Below are positions 15,214 through 21,740 of a stretch of 21,839 bases of DNA, one piece after another. A program made the position numbers and the translations under genes. The DNA is taken from positions 1-21,839 of the forward strand of contig JBJEFI010000007.1 in NCBI GenBank assembly GCA_051873875.1, written 5' to 3'. Within the stretch, counting starts at the first letter, position 1. The number at the start of each line of letters is the position of its first letter. This DNA comes from JBJEFI01 sp051873875. GTDB lineage: Bacteria; Bacillota; Bacilli; Bacillales; Bacillaceae_G. A model generated the notes under the pieces. The model saw nothing but the letters and a program-made list of their open reading frames with translations, was not told where the DNA came from and ran no database searches.

Positions 15214-15582
15214 ATGGAGTTAAAGATAATAAATCAAGATTTTTCAATATGCAAAGTGGAAGATTTATCACAAATAGATTATTCAGATAAGTTTTGTTTT
15301 ATTGGCAAGACAGATGAAGAGTTATCATTAGTATGTAGTACAAATTTGGTACCTAAAAATGCAATTGAATGCGATAATGGATGGAAAGCATTTAGAATAC
15401 AAGGTGTATTAGATTTTTCTCTTATTGGTATATTATCAAAAATATCAACTTTATTAGCAGAAAATAAAATCGGAATATTTACAGTGTCTACATATAATAC
15501 AGATTATATTTTAACTAAAGAAGAAAACTTTGAGAAATCAATAAAGATTCTTGAACAGAATGGATATGTAATTAAGCGATAA
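15214..15582 (+). CDS. orphan ACT-domain protein
   Basis: A 122-residue protein. The second half (about 58-121: FRIQGVLDFSLIGILSKIS, LLAENKIGIFTVSTYNTDYIL, ILEQNGYVI) has the beta-alpha-beta-beta-alpha-beta pattern of an ACT domain. The first half, with CFIGKTDEELSLVC, resembles the paired N-terminal part of CASTOR-like/ACT_7 small-molecule sensors. No catalytic domain is attached, so it may be a free-standing amino-acid sensor; its ligand is unknown. The start is ATG at 15214 after AGGGGGA. It stands alone between two terminators. Its coding sequence is visibly richer in A/T than its neighbours, which may indicate horizontal acquisition. Confidence 0.75.
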   Translation: MELKIINQDFSICKVEDLSQIDYSDKFCFIGKTDEELSLVCSTNLVPKNAIECDNGWKAFRIQGVLDFSLIGILSKISTLLAENKIGIFTVSTYNTDYILTKEENFEKSIKILEQNGYVIKR

Positions 15583-15640
15583 ATTCCAATTTATCGAATA
15601 CATTAAGTTAAATTTAGAGGAACAATATTAAACTATTACG

Positions 15641-15680
15641 AACTAAAGTCCAGCAATAAATTTGCCGGACTTTTTAGTTT
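15641..15680. terminator. bidirectional terminator (ACT gene / HhH gene)
   Basis: Arms AAAGTCC-GCAA and TTGC-GGACTTT, with one A-C mismatch, are followed by TTTTTAGTTT. The outer AACTAAA/TTTAGTT bases extend the symmetry. It lies between two convergent genes. Confidence 0.78.
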
Positions 15681-15694
15681 AACATAATACATGT

Positions 15695-15898
15695 TTATGA
15701 TTTACTACCAAAAGTTAACCCTTTCTCTTCAAGGGCTTGACGGATTTTCTCTACTGCTTTTGGGCCCATCCCGTGTAGCTGTAAAAGTTCGTCCTCTGTA
15801 ACAGTTATCAATTGTTCTAACCGAACATAACCAGCCCGTTCAAGTGCTCGTAATGCCGGTTTCGCTAGTCCAGCAGGAAAAGAATTACCTTGTGTCAT
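15695..15898 (-). CDS. small helix-hairpin-helix protein (RpoA C-terminal domain-like)
   Basis: A 67-residue protein made almost entirely of one helix-hairpin-helix fold (LAKPALRALERAGYVRLEQL, then LLQLHGMGPKAVEKIRQALEEKG). The fold is like the C-terminal domain of RNA polymerase alpha, which binds DNA minor groove or protein partners. Similar stand-alone proteins occur in many Firmicutes without an assigned role. The start is ATG at 15898, with GAGG seven bases upstream. It overlaps the stop of the upstream MmcQ/YjbR gene by 4 nt (ATGA), so translation is coupled and the two proteins are likely made together. Confidence 0.85.
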   Translation of the reverse strand: MTQGNSFPAGLAKPALRALERAGYVRLEQLITVTEDELLQLHGMGPKAVEKIRQALEEKGLTFGSKS

Positions 15899-16266
15899 CC
15901 TTGTACCTCTTGAGCAGTGATTTCTTTTTGGACCTTTTTCGTTAGCTTTCCGAACACTAATTGATAAGAATGAAGAATGAGCTTTTCAACGAACTCATTA
16001 GGCAACTCTGCATCAAGATAAATCGAATTCCAATGAGTTTTGTTCATATAATAACCAGGAATAATTCCCTCATATGTTTCCCTTAATTCTTCTGCACGAA
16101 CTGGATCGCATTTTAATGTAATAATTGGTGTTCCTTTTGCATCGCCACCCATCATAGCAAACATCTTTCCTCCAACATGATAGCGGTCTGCTTGCCAATC
16201 TACTTGATAATCAAAAGTCACACCAGGTAAACTCTTGCAATATGCTTGTAGTTTTTCTTTATCCAT
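15895..16266 (-). CDS. MmcQ/YjbR family protein
   Basis: A 123-residue protein of the MmcQ/YjbR (DUF419) family, which has a CyaY-like fold. Visible family features are the N-terminal LPGVTFDYQVDWQADRYHVGGKMFAM, the strand IITLKCDPVRAEELRE, PGYYMNKTHWNSI and a helical C-terminus. Biochemical function is unclear; DNA binding has been suggested for relatives. The start is ATG at 16266, six bases after AAGGGGAG; an upstream in-frame TTG at 16287 would precede that site. It forms a two-gene coupled unit with the helix-hairpin-helix gene. A 25-bp near-palindrome (16299-16323) sits about 35 nt upstream. Confidence 0.87.
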   Translation of the reverse strand: MDKEKLQAYCKSLPGVTFDYQVDWQADRYHVGGKMFAMMGGDAKGTPIITLKCDPVRAEELRETYEGIIPGYYMNKTHWNSIYLDAELPNEFVEKLILHSYQLVFGKLTKKVQKEITAQEVQG

Positions 16267-16400
16267 TGAAATCTCCCCTTCTTTCAAAGCATTTACATAT
16301 AGTTTAATTTATAATTTAACTATTATAAATAAATTAATTGAAAAGACATGAAGTTATCATGGAGCGAGCTATCGTTTCTATCATCTATTAACTCAAACAA

Positions 16401-16616
16401 AGAAGCCCTTCTACATCATGGCAACTTATGCTAATCGCCAAAACAAAAGGACTTGATACGGTCTGTATAGGTGGATTTAATAAAAAAGATTTTGCAGAAC
16501 TATTCAAGTTAGAAAATCACTATATACCAATCGTTCTAATTGCCTTAAGAGAAGCTGCCCTCTGCTTTTGGCACACCCACTTGCCGTTAAAAGATATTAC
16601 AACCTTCGTTGAGTAA
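16401..16616 (+). pseudogene. C-terminal remnant of a nitroreductase-family gene
   Basis: About 70 codons end at a natural stop (16614-16616). They read SWQLMLIAKTKGLDTVCIGG, then F-N-K-K-D-F-AELF, YIPIVLIALREAA and LPLKDITTF, which match the C-terminal third of NAD(P)H nitroreductases of the YdgI type. The FMN-binding N-terminal two thirds are missing, and an in-frame stop lies at about 16392. An internal ATG at 16428 has no ribosome site. The remainder of the 467-bp interval (16267-16733) holds only the mmcQ promoter region and the acetyltransferase promoter. This is a decayed gene fragment. Confidence 0.65.
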
Positions 16617-16693
16617 GTGATTGCACCCATTATAAATTCAAGTCAAAGAGAATATGAATATATTCTATTTTTGTAATTTTCAGAACAAATATG

Positions 16694-16702
16694 TGCTATA
16701 AT
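16694..16702 (+). promoter_or_regulatory. extended -10 promoter of the acetyltransferase pair
   Basis: TGCTATAAT is a perfect extended -10 (TGn plus TATAAT) 31 nt upstream of the GNAT start codon. The -35 region is poor. Confidence 0.55.
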
Positions 16703-16733
16703 TACTAATTAATTTTACGAAGGGGGATTTGGT

Positions 16734-17279
16734 ATGTTTGAACATAAAATTGATGAACATGTATCATTAAAATTATTAAGAGTTCAAGATGCCGAACGCT
16801 TATTTACACTAACAGATTCTTCAAAGGAACATCTTCGACAATGGCTTCCGTGGGTAGACTTTACAACATCTTCCGAGGATACAAAGGCTTTCATTGAAGG
16901 AACCTTAAAACAATTTGCTAGCAACCAAGGATTTCAGGCCGGCATTTGGTATCAAGGAGAATTGACCGGTGTGATTGGCTTACATAACATCAATTGGGGA
17001 AACAAGTCCACTTCCATCGGCTATTGGCTAGGGGAAAAATATCAAGGTAAAGGATTAATGACACGAGCATGTAGCAGTGTTATTGACTATCTTTTTAAAG
17101 AATTAAACTTAAATCGAGTTGAAATACGGGTTGCAACAACGAATAAAAAAAGCGGTGCAATTCCAATTCGATTAGGCTTTCAAGAGGAAGGACGCATTCG
17201 CAAAGCAGAATGGCTTTCTAATCATTATGTGGATCATATCGTCTATGGCATGTTAGCCGAAGAATGGCAACAAAAATAA
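16734..17279 (+). CDS. RimJ/RimL-type GNAT acetyltransferase (YdaF-like)
   Basis: A 181-residue acetyl-CoA-dependent N-acetyltransferase of the RimL group, close in layout to B. subtilis YdaF. The GNAT core contains VIGLHNINWGNKSTSIGYWL and the acetyl-CoA pyrophosphate-binding loop KYQGKGLMTRAC (about 103-114). Then come LNLNRVEIRVATTNKKSGAI and LGFQEEGRIRKAEW. Family members acetylate N-termini of ribosomal proteins or small amines; the substrate here cannot be told. The start is ATG at 16734 after AAGGGGG. It lies 22 nt before a second GNAT gene and is probably co-transcribed with it. Confidence 0.9.
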   Translation: MFEHKIDEHVSLKLLRVQDAERLFTLTDSSKEHLRQWLPWVDFTTSSEDTKAFIEGTLKQFASNQGFQAGIWYQGELTGVIGLHNINWGNKSTSIGYWLGEKYQGKGLMTRACSSVIDYLFKELNLNRVEIRVATTNKKSGAIPIRLGFQEEGRIRKAEWLSNHYVDHIVYGMLAEEWQQK

Positions 17280-17301
17280 AAACACATTGGAGAGAATGAA
17301 G

Positions 17302-17763
17302 ATGGACAAATGGGAACAAGATGGCTTTTTGATTTCTACTAATAAAGCACATTTAGATATCGATGTTGTTCATGCTTTTTTAAATCAACAAGCATATTGG
17401 TCAAGAGGAATACCGAAGGAAATAGTTATCAAATCAATTGAACACACTACTTTATGCTTTGGTGTTTTTAAAAAAGATGTCAATAAAGAAGTTGGTGAAC
17501 AAGTTGGCTTTGCAAGAGTCATCAGTGATTTAGCTACATTTGCTTATCTAGCCGATGTCTTTATCTTACCAAATTATCGAAACCTAGGCTTATCGAAATG
17601 GTTAATGGAAACAATCGTAAATCACAACGAACTACAAAGCCTTCGTCGATTTATGCTAGCTACTCGTGATGCCCATACATTATATAACCAATATGGCTTC
17701 GAACAAGTTGATAACCCAGAACCGTTTATGCAAAAGGTTCATATCAATCCTTATCAACGATAA
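17302..17763 (+). CDS. GNAT-family acetyltransferase
   Basis: A 153-residue GNAT protein. The order is DGFLISTNKAHLDIDVVHAF, VGFARVISDLATFAYLADVF (beta4, about 68-89), the CoA loop NYRNLGLSKWLME, then the C-terminal LYNQYGFEQV. The CoA loop has R-N-L-G-L-S instead of the usual Q-x-x-G-x-G/A, a tolerated variation. This layout is common in Bacillus GNAT proteins of unknown substrate. The start is ATG at 17302, seven bases after GGAGAG. The ATG at 17296 is too close to that site, and the TTG at 17287 precedes it. It is followed by the long palindromic element at 17779-17936, which can serve as its terminator. Confidence 0.88.
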   Translation: MDKWEQDGFLISTNKAHLDIDVVHAFLNQQAYWSRGIPKEIVIKSIEHTTLCFGVFKKDVNKEVGEQVGFARVISDLATFAYLADVFILPNYRNLGLSKWLMETIVNHNELQSLRRFMLATRDAHTLYNQYGFEQVDNPEPFMQKVHINPYQR

Positions 17764-17778
17764 TGACATGTTAACGTG

Positions 17779-17936
17779 GAGGCTGGGACATAACTAAAAT
17801 ACCCAACCTTATAGACGAACAATTTCACATTAAGAAATCCATAAATCGAAAAATCCGAACTAATTCGAAACTCTTTTTAGAATTTCGTATCCTAGTTCGG
17901 ATTTTTCTTTGGCTGAAATACTTTTGTCCCAGCCTC
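17779..17936. repeat. 158-bp nested palindromic element
   Basis: The outer perfect 12-bp inverted repeat is GAGGCTGGGACA (17779-17790) with TGTCCCAGCCTC (17925-17936). Inside is a perfect 15-bp inverted repeat, GAAAAATCCGAACTA (17848-17862) with its complement (17893-17907), capped by CGAAA/TTTCG. It lies between convergent genes and ends with TTTT on the plus strand, so it may act as a terminator. GGCTGGGACA-type hairpins recur in Bacillales and relatives, from memory. The size and terminal repeats also fit a MITE-like element. Confidence 0.8.
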
Positions 17937-17946
17937 TTTTCACTTC

Positions 17947-18702
17947 CTACTTTTTTCTCGCCTTTATAATCATCGTCGTTGGAAATTTTCTCGCCTTATA
18001 TAAAGAATAATAACGTTCTGAAACCTCTGCTTCTATATCATGAAAATAAGACGAAACATCACTTTCAATAACCGCTTCAATGACAAATCCTGCTTTAATT
18101 AATTCATTTATATATGTAGCCATCTTTCGGGTATGAACGACCATATTTGCATCTTCACCTTTAAATTTTTCGAAGGTTTTTGTTCCTTCGTATTGGTAGG
18201 AGCCATCAAGGTAAATCTGTCCATTTTCACATTGCAAATGAGAATATAATGGATGGTCCCAACTAAAAATAAAGGTTCCACCCTCTTTCAAATAAGAGTA
18301 AATAAGCTGAAAGGTCATCGGTAAATCTGTCGTCCAACCGATTGCATAAATAGAATACACATAATCAAAATACTGCTTCGGCAATTGAATATCTTGTTCC
18401 ATTGGCGCACAAAACAAATGAGGATGAAGACCTTTCAATGTCTCTTCAGCAGCTGCCTTCTGTGAACCTGACAAATCAACTCCCCATAGCTCACTTGCTC
18501 CTTTACTGGCCATATACCGTAGTGAATGACCACTTCCATAACCAATATCGAGCACTTTCTTATTTGTTAACTCGCCAAACAAATGAAGTTCATCCTCTGT
18601 TTGGGCAAAAGGTCCGTAATTTGGCAATGCATCCTTTCCATCGAAATGATGTGCTACCACGTCCCAACTTTTTTTATTTTGATCCAAAATTGCTTTTTTC
18701 AT
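17947..18702 (-). CDS. class I SAM-dependent methyltransferase
   Basis: A 251-residue methyltransferase. Motif I is VLDIGYGSGHSL (50-61), with Tyr where Cys is more usual, followed by the acidic ELWGVDLSGSQ (motif II). CAPMEQDIQLP and FDYVYSIYAIGWTTD follow, then YLKEGGTFIFSWDHPLY. The C-terminal part, ELIKAGFVIEAVIESDVSSY, fits the UbiE/Methyltransf_11 group, which acts on small molecules. The substrate is unknown. The start is ATG at 18702, seven bases after AAGGGGG. The reading frame stays open upstream to 18864 but has no ribosome site there. It is divergent from the small membrane protein gene at 18857. Confidence 0.88.
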   Translation of the reverse strand: MKKAILDQNKKSWDVVAHHFDGKDALPNYGPFAQTEDELHLFGELTNKKVLDIGYGSGHSLRYMASKGASELWGVDLSGSQKAAAEETLKGLHPHLFCAPMEQDIQLPKQYFDYVYSIYAIGWTTDLPMTFQLIYSYLKEGGTFIFSWDHPLYSHLQCENGQIYLDGSYQYEGTKTFEKFKGEDANMVVHTRKMATYINELIKAGFVIEAVIESDVSSYFHDIEAEVSERYYSLYKARKFPTTMIIKARKK

Positions 18703-18856
18703 CTTCATTCCCCCTTCATATGTATTCCATAACTGAAGGAAGAAACCCTTTATTAAAAATATTTTTAAAATCATGGTTAGCGATCCAAATTTGCTAATAC
18801 ACTTTAAAGAAGACGAATTGATAAAGAAAGAAGTAGTTTCAAAGGAGGTAATTGCT

Positions 18857-19117
18857 ATGAACAAATATACTGTTTTTTCATTGTTATTTACAGCAATCTT
18901 TATCGTGTTATTTTATTTAATGGCGAATAGTATTAGCTTTGGTTCATTTGGAAAAGTTGTTATCGTATCAATGGTTCTTTCTCCTGTTGCAGGTGCTGTT
19001 TTATCCTTAAAAAACAATCGCCCTTTCCTAAGATGGACCCTCTTTATTTTAAACATCTTATTCTTCTGCATCATTTGTTACCTTCTCTTACTAGCTTTTA
19101 ACTTTGGTGAACGATAA
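18857..19117 (+). CDS. small membrane protein of unknown function
   Basis: An 86-residue protein with three predicted membrane helices (about 5-24, 33-49 and 60-80), separated by short basic loops (LKNNRPF). I do not recognise a family. The start is ATG at 18857, seven bases after a consensus AAAGGAGGT. The frame continues open for 28 codons upstream to an ATG at 18773, but without a ribosome site. It is followed after 24 nt by the 58-codon CxxC gene, with which it probably forms a two-gene unit. Confidence 0.75.
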   Translation: MNKYTVFSLLFTAIFIVLFYLMANSISFGSFGKVVIVSMVLSPVAGAVLSLKNNRPFLRWTLFILNILFFCIICYLLLLAFNFGER

Positions 19118-19141
19118 TTAAATAATAAAAAGGAGTTTAGC

Positions 19142-19318
19142 ATGAAAGAATTTGTTGGGTATTGTGCTAATTGTAAAAAGGAAATCCATTGTTTAGATGG
19201 ATTTATTAATGGTGTTGTCATGACGAAAAAAGATATATTACTTTGTTTTGAGTGTGCAGATAACAAGAAAGAAATACCCTTATCTTCTGAATCTATTGGC
19301 GATATTGACGGTGAATAG
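19142..19318 (+). CDS. 58-residue protein with two CxxC motifs (zinc ribbon-like)
   Basis: An ATG at 19142, six bases after AAGGAG, opens a 58-codon gene ending in TAG at 19316-19318. The protein starts MKEFVGYCANCKKEIHC and has C8-x2-C11 and C35-x2-C38, the spacing of a small treble-clef or zinc-ribbon domain, plus an acidic tail (SIGDIDGE). Function is unknown; nucleic-acid or protein binding is the usual role of such domains. It is co-oriented with the small membrane protein gene 24 nt upstream. Its last 26 nt overlap the convergent isochorismatase gene. Confidence 0.75.
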   Translation: MKEFVGYCANCKKEIHCLDGFINGVVMTKKDILLCFECADNKKEIPLSSESIGDIDGE

Positions 19319-19853
19319 GATTAAATAAATCTTCTTCTGTATTTCTAACTACTGAAAAGTTGTCTACATTATAATGACCATGAAGGACGGTATTGTGATG
19401 AAGAATGATTTGTTTCGCAGATAAAACAGCTGAATCGGCCGTAGAATGTCCATCCCCTACTAATGTGACATCCAAGTGACTCACTGTCGCTGTTCTTACA
19501 GCTGTATCAATACAATGTTCCGTTTTACATCCCATTATGATAAGATGCTCTATTTTATGTGCATTTAAAAATTCCATTAAAAGCGTCCCATAAAAACAAT
19601 TAGTCGCTTCCTTATCAAATATTGCAGCCGTATCAGGTACTGTTATCTGTTCATGTATTTGAAATCCTGCTCCTTCTCCATTTGAAACATCTACATCTCT
19701 TATGAAAATAATCGGTGCATTTACCGATGTCGCTTTTTGAATAGCTACATTAATATTATTTATTAGCTTCTCTTTTTCATAGACTGCTTTCTCATTCTCA
19801 TTTCCTTCTATTAATTCTTGTTGAGCATCAATGATAAGTAATGCTTGACTCAC
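19293..19853 (-). CDS. cysteine hydrolase of the isochorismatase family
   Basis: A 186-residue isochorismatase-like hydrolase, the family that includes nicotinamidase and N-carbamoylsarcosine amidase. The complete catalytic triad is visible: D9 in LLIIDAQQ, K81 in FDKEATNCF, and C114 in GCKTEHCIDTAVRTA. The substrate cannot be inferred. It lacks the metal-site histidine pattern I would expect of nicotinamidase PncA, so a simple amide or unknown substrate is likelier. The start is GTG at 19853, seven bases after AGGGGG. It lies 18 nt after the 82-codon gene upstream and is probably in the same operon. Its 3' end overlaps the plus-strand CxxC gene. Confidence 0.9.
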   Translation of the reverse strand: MSQALLIIDAQQELIEGNENEKAVYEKEKLINNINVAIQKATSVNAPIIFIRDVDVSNGEGAGFQIHEQITVPDTAAIFDKEATNCFYGTLLMEFLNAHKIEHLIIMGCKTEHCIDTAVRTATVSHLDVTLVGDGHSTADSAVLSAKQIILHHNTVLHGHYNVDNFSVVRNTEEDLFNPIHRQYRQ

Positions 19854-19871
19854 TTCATTTCCCCCTTTTAA

Positions 19872-20120
19872 TTAACTTAACTTATTTTTTCCATTCCGTT
19901 CGTTTCCCCTTTTGAAATTACCTGTTACCTTCGCTAAAATAAGTTGTTCTTCTTTTTCATTCTTAGCTGCTTTTATTTTCTCTAAAAATTTATCAGCGTC
20001 TTTTCCTTTTAAAATTTTCACCTGCTTTCCATAAAAATCGAGAAAAACTGTATTATTCTTTGCAACTCGGTAACTAAACGGAATTTCTTCTAAACGATTT
20101 CGCTTATCAATATTGTCCAT
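19872..20120 (-). CDS. small basic protein of unknown function
   Basis: An 82-residue cytoplasmic protein rich in Lys and Glu (RVAKNNTVFLDFYGKQVKIL, then KGKDADKFLEKI, then QLILAKVTGNFKRG). Two beta strands and two helices seem likely. I recall similar conserved small proteins in Bacillus but no function. The start is ATG at 20120 with AGGTGGAG directly upstream, so spacing is short. It is the first gene before the isochorismatase-family gene (18 nt) and has a promoter at 20151-20178. Confidence 0.75.
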   Translation of the reverse strand: MDNIDKRNRLEEIPFSYRVAKNNTVFLDFYGKQVKILKGKDADKFLEKIKAAKNEKEEQLILAKVTGNFKRGNERNGKNKLS

Positions 20121-20150
20121 TCTCCACCTACTTCTATAAATATTCCCTTC

Positions 20151-20178
20151 TATATATATTATTCAATAACCCTCACAA
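20151..20178 (-). promoter_or_regulatory. candidate promoter with flanking inverted repeat
   Basis: On the minus strand TTGTGA (20173-20178) and TATATA (20151-20156) are 16 nt apart. An 8-bp inverted repeat, TTCAATAA (20162-20169) with TTATTGAA (20184-20191), brackets the -35 box and could be an operator. Confidence 0.4.
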
Positions 20179-20204
20179 TACCTTTATTGAAAGAATAAGC
20201 AATT

Positions 20205-20239
20205 AAAAAGCTAACCAATGATGAAATTAGTTAGCTTTT
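20205..20239. terminator. terminator downstream of the ureI-like gene
   Basis: A 10-bp stem, AAAAGCTAAC / GTTAGCTTTT, has short A/T tracts on both sides. It lies 24 nt past the minus-strand stop codon. Confidence 0.75.
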
Positions 20240-20262
20240 CTGTTTGGAAATAAAGATTATTC

Positions 20263-20852
20263 CTATTGTGTTTCTTTTCTATAATCGATAGCTTCCTTGA
20301 TGAAATATCCAATGGAAATAAGAAAAATAATTAAAAATGTTGTTTGAACAACATCCCATTCCCATATCCCAATAAAATAAAGTAAGGCTGGAAGTGTTAA
20401 TGTAAACCAAGACTGTATCATTGCTACTTTCCCAACGTAGTGTTCAATCCGCTTATTTTTTAGTTCGTAAAATAAATACCATTGATAAGCCACATCAACC
20501 TGGTTAGAGTATTTACATAATCACGAAAATAAAAAAGAGCCATTACCGCATAAAATAGCGCAAAAATAGCAACCCATCCTGAAAAATAACTAAGCCCAGT
20601 ATTACTTAAATCAAAAAGAATCGTTAATCCTAAATATAAAAATGTAAATCCAAATAAAAAAGTCGGCGCATATTGATAGACGACCCAATTACTTTGATCT
20701 GATATGGTGAGTAAGTAAAATGGGAAAATGAGTTGTAACAGACCAACGAATAGATTAAATACTGCTACACTCTTTCCTTCTGCTTTTCCAGTTAACATTA
20801 GACTGTTCAGAAATAATGCTGCTCCAGAAAGTAATAATCCTATATTCCCCAT
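20263..20852 (-). pseudogene. AmiS/UreI-family channel, disrupted by one frameshift
   Basis: Two adjacent minus-strand frames together encode one AmiS/UreI-type amide/urea channel of six membrane helices. The first starts at ATG 20852 (MGNIGLLLSGAALFLNSLML; AAGGGGG eight bases upstream) and includes GKAEGKSVAVFNLFVGLLQL. It runs through LTRLMW (codon 20490-20492) before stopping at 20460. The second frame resumes with AYQWYLFYEL and continues to QSWFTLTLPALLYFIGIW and a stop at 20263-20265. One extra G at about 20490-20492 would join them into 196 residues, the usual family length. It is either a recent pseudogene or a sequencing indel in a short G run. No urease or amidase gene is nearby. 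Confidence 0.8.
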
Positions 20853-20997
20853 GATGTAAGCCCCCTTACTGAATCCATTTGCTTGAACTGGAAATATAGA
20901 TGATAAAATACCTTTAGTCACTTCTATTAGTTTTGATATTTTAACTAAAATTATACTTTCATTGATTACTTTCTAGATAAAGCCATGTATAGATAAT

Positions 20998-21031
20998 AAA
21001 AAATCCTGCATTAACAATGAATGCAGGATTT
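20998..21031 (-). terminator. terminator of the 98-codon membrane protein gene
   Basis: A perfect 12-bp stem (21001-21012 with 21020-21031) with a 7-nt loop is followed on the minus strand by a long T run. Confidence 0.88.
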
Positions 21032-21054
21032 TCATTTACCTTTATGACCCTTAC

Positions 21055-21351
21055 TCAGCTTTTTTTTAAGTATAAGTAGAGGGCAGATAGTAGCACGATA
21101 ATTCCATTTATTATATAAAGACTCGTAAAAATCATTGTTAATAAGCCTGCACCCCAGCCACCTTCATCAAAAATTAAAACAAAAGATAAGGTACCAAAGA
21201 AAATAAGTGGTGTTAGAAGCAGAAAAACAATTCCTGCACCTATTCTTTTTTTACTATTATCACGAGAATAGGTAAAAGTATAAAAATTAATAATACCAAA
21301 TATAATTACTTCTAATACAATCGTTAAAATCAACCCTACAGTATCAGACAA
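21055..21351 (-). CDS. small multipass membrane protein of unknown function
   Basis: A 98-residue protein with three hydrophobic helices (about 5-26, 38-60 and 67-95) and a short polar stretch, TYSRDNSKKR, between the first two. No family was recognised. No ATG lies near a ribosome site. The likely start is TTG at 21351, eight bases after AAAGGAG. The frame remains open to 21408, which would place that site inside the gene. It is a monocistronic unit with a strong terminator. Confidence 0.7.
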   Translation of the reverse strand: MSDTVGLILTIVLEVIIFGIINFYTFTYSRDNSKKRIGAGIVFLLLTPLIFFGTLSFVLIFDEGGWGAGLLTMIFTSLYIINGIIVLLSALYLYLKKS

Positions 21352-21464
21352 ATAGACAACTCCTTTCTTGTTTAAATATGACTTACTTAAAGAAAAAGGA
21401 GGGTTCAATATTATTCTTTATTTCTAAACGATATACATTGTCATAAGATAAAGTTACTCAAATA

Positions 21465-21740
21465 TTACATACTAGGGGCATTGTAAAAGGATAAGACACC
21501 TATTACTGCTAGTATCATCATGAAAAATTGAATGACTATGCCGATGATACTACAAATTAACCCTGCTGTCGCAAATGCTTTTCCACCTTCATTTGTTTTT
21601 TCTATTTCTTTTTTAGCGGCTAATGAAATAAAAATACCTATGATTCCAAATGCTCCTCCGATTCCTGGGATTATCATAGCAAGAATCCCAAAAATAATAG
21701 AAATTATTGATTTACTATTTGTTTTTGTTAATGTGGTCAA
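21465..21740 (-). CDS. DUF4190-like small membrane protein
   Basis: A 91-residue protein with two long glycine/isoleucine-rich membrane helices (about 12-40 and 54-85). The loop contains LAAKKEIEKTNEGGKAFATA and the segment GLICSIIGIV. This pattern, in which the loop joins G-I-I-G-I-F to A-G-L-I, is typical of DUF4190 proteins of unknown function. The likely start is TTG at 21740, eight bases after GGGAGG. An extension to 21779 would include that site. The remaining 21741-21839 shows no gene I can support. Confidence 0.7.
   Translation of the reverse strand: MTTLTKTNSKSIISIIFGILAMIIPGIGGAFGIIGIFISLAAKKEIEKTNEGGKAFATAGLICSIIGIVIQFFMMILAVIGVLSFYNAPSM

Noticed and set aside
18402..18797. A 131-codon plus-strand frame antisense to the methyltransferase
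   Set aside because: It is a shadow of a gene with clear SAM-binding motifs.
18773..18856. A 28-codon in-frame extension of the small membrane protein
   Set aside because: The ATG has no ribosome site, whereas the ATG at 18857 has a consensus one. The stretch is also the divergent promoter region.
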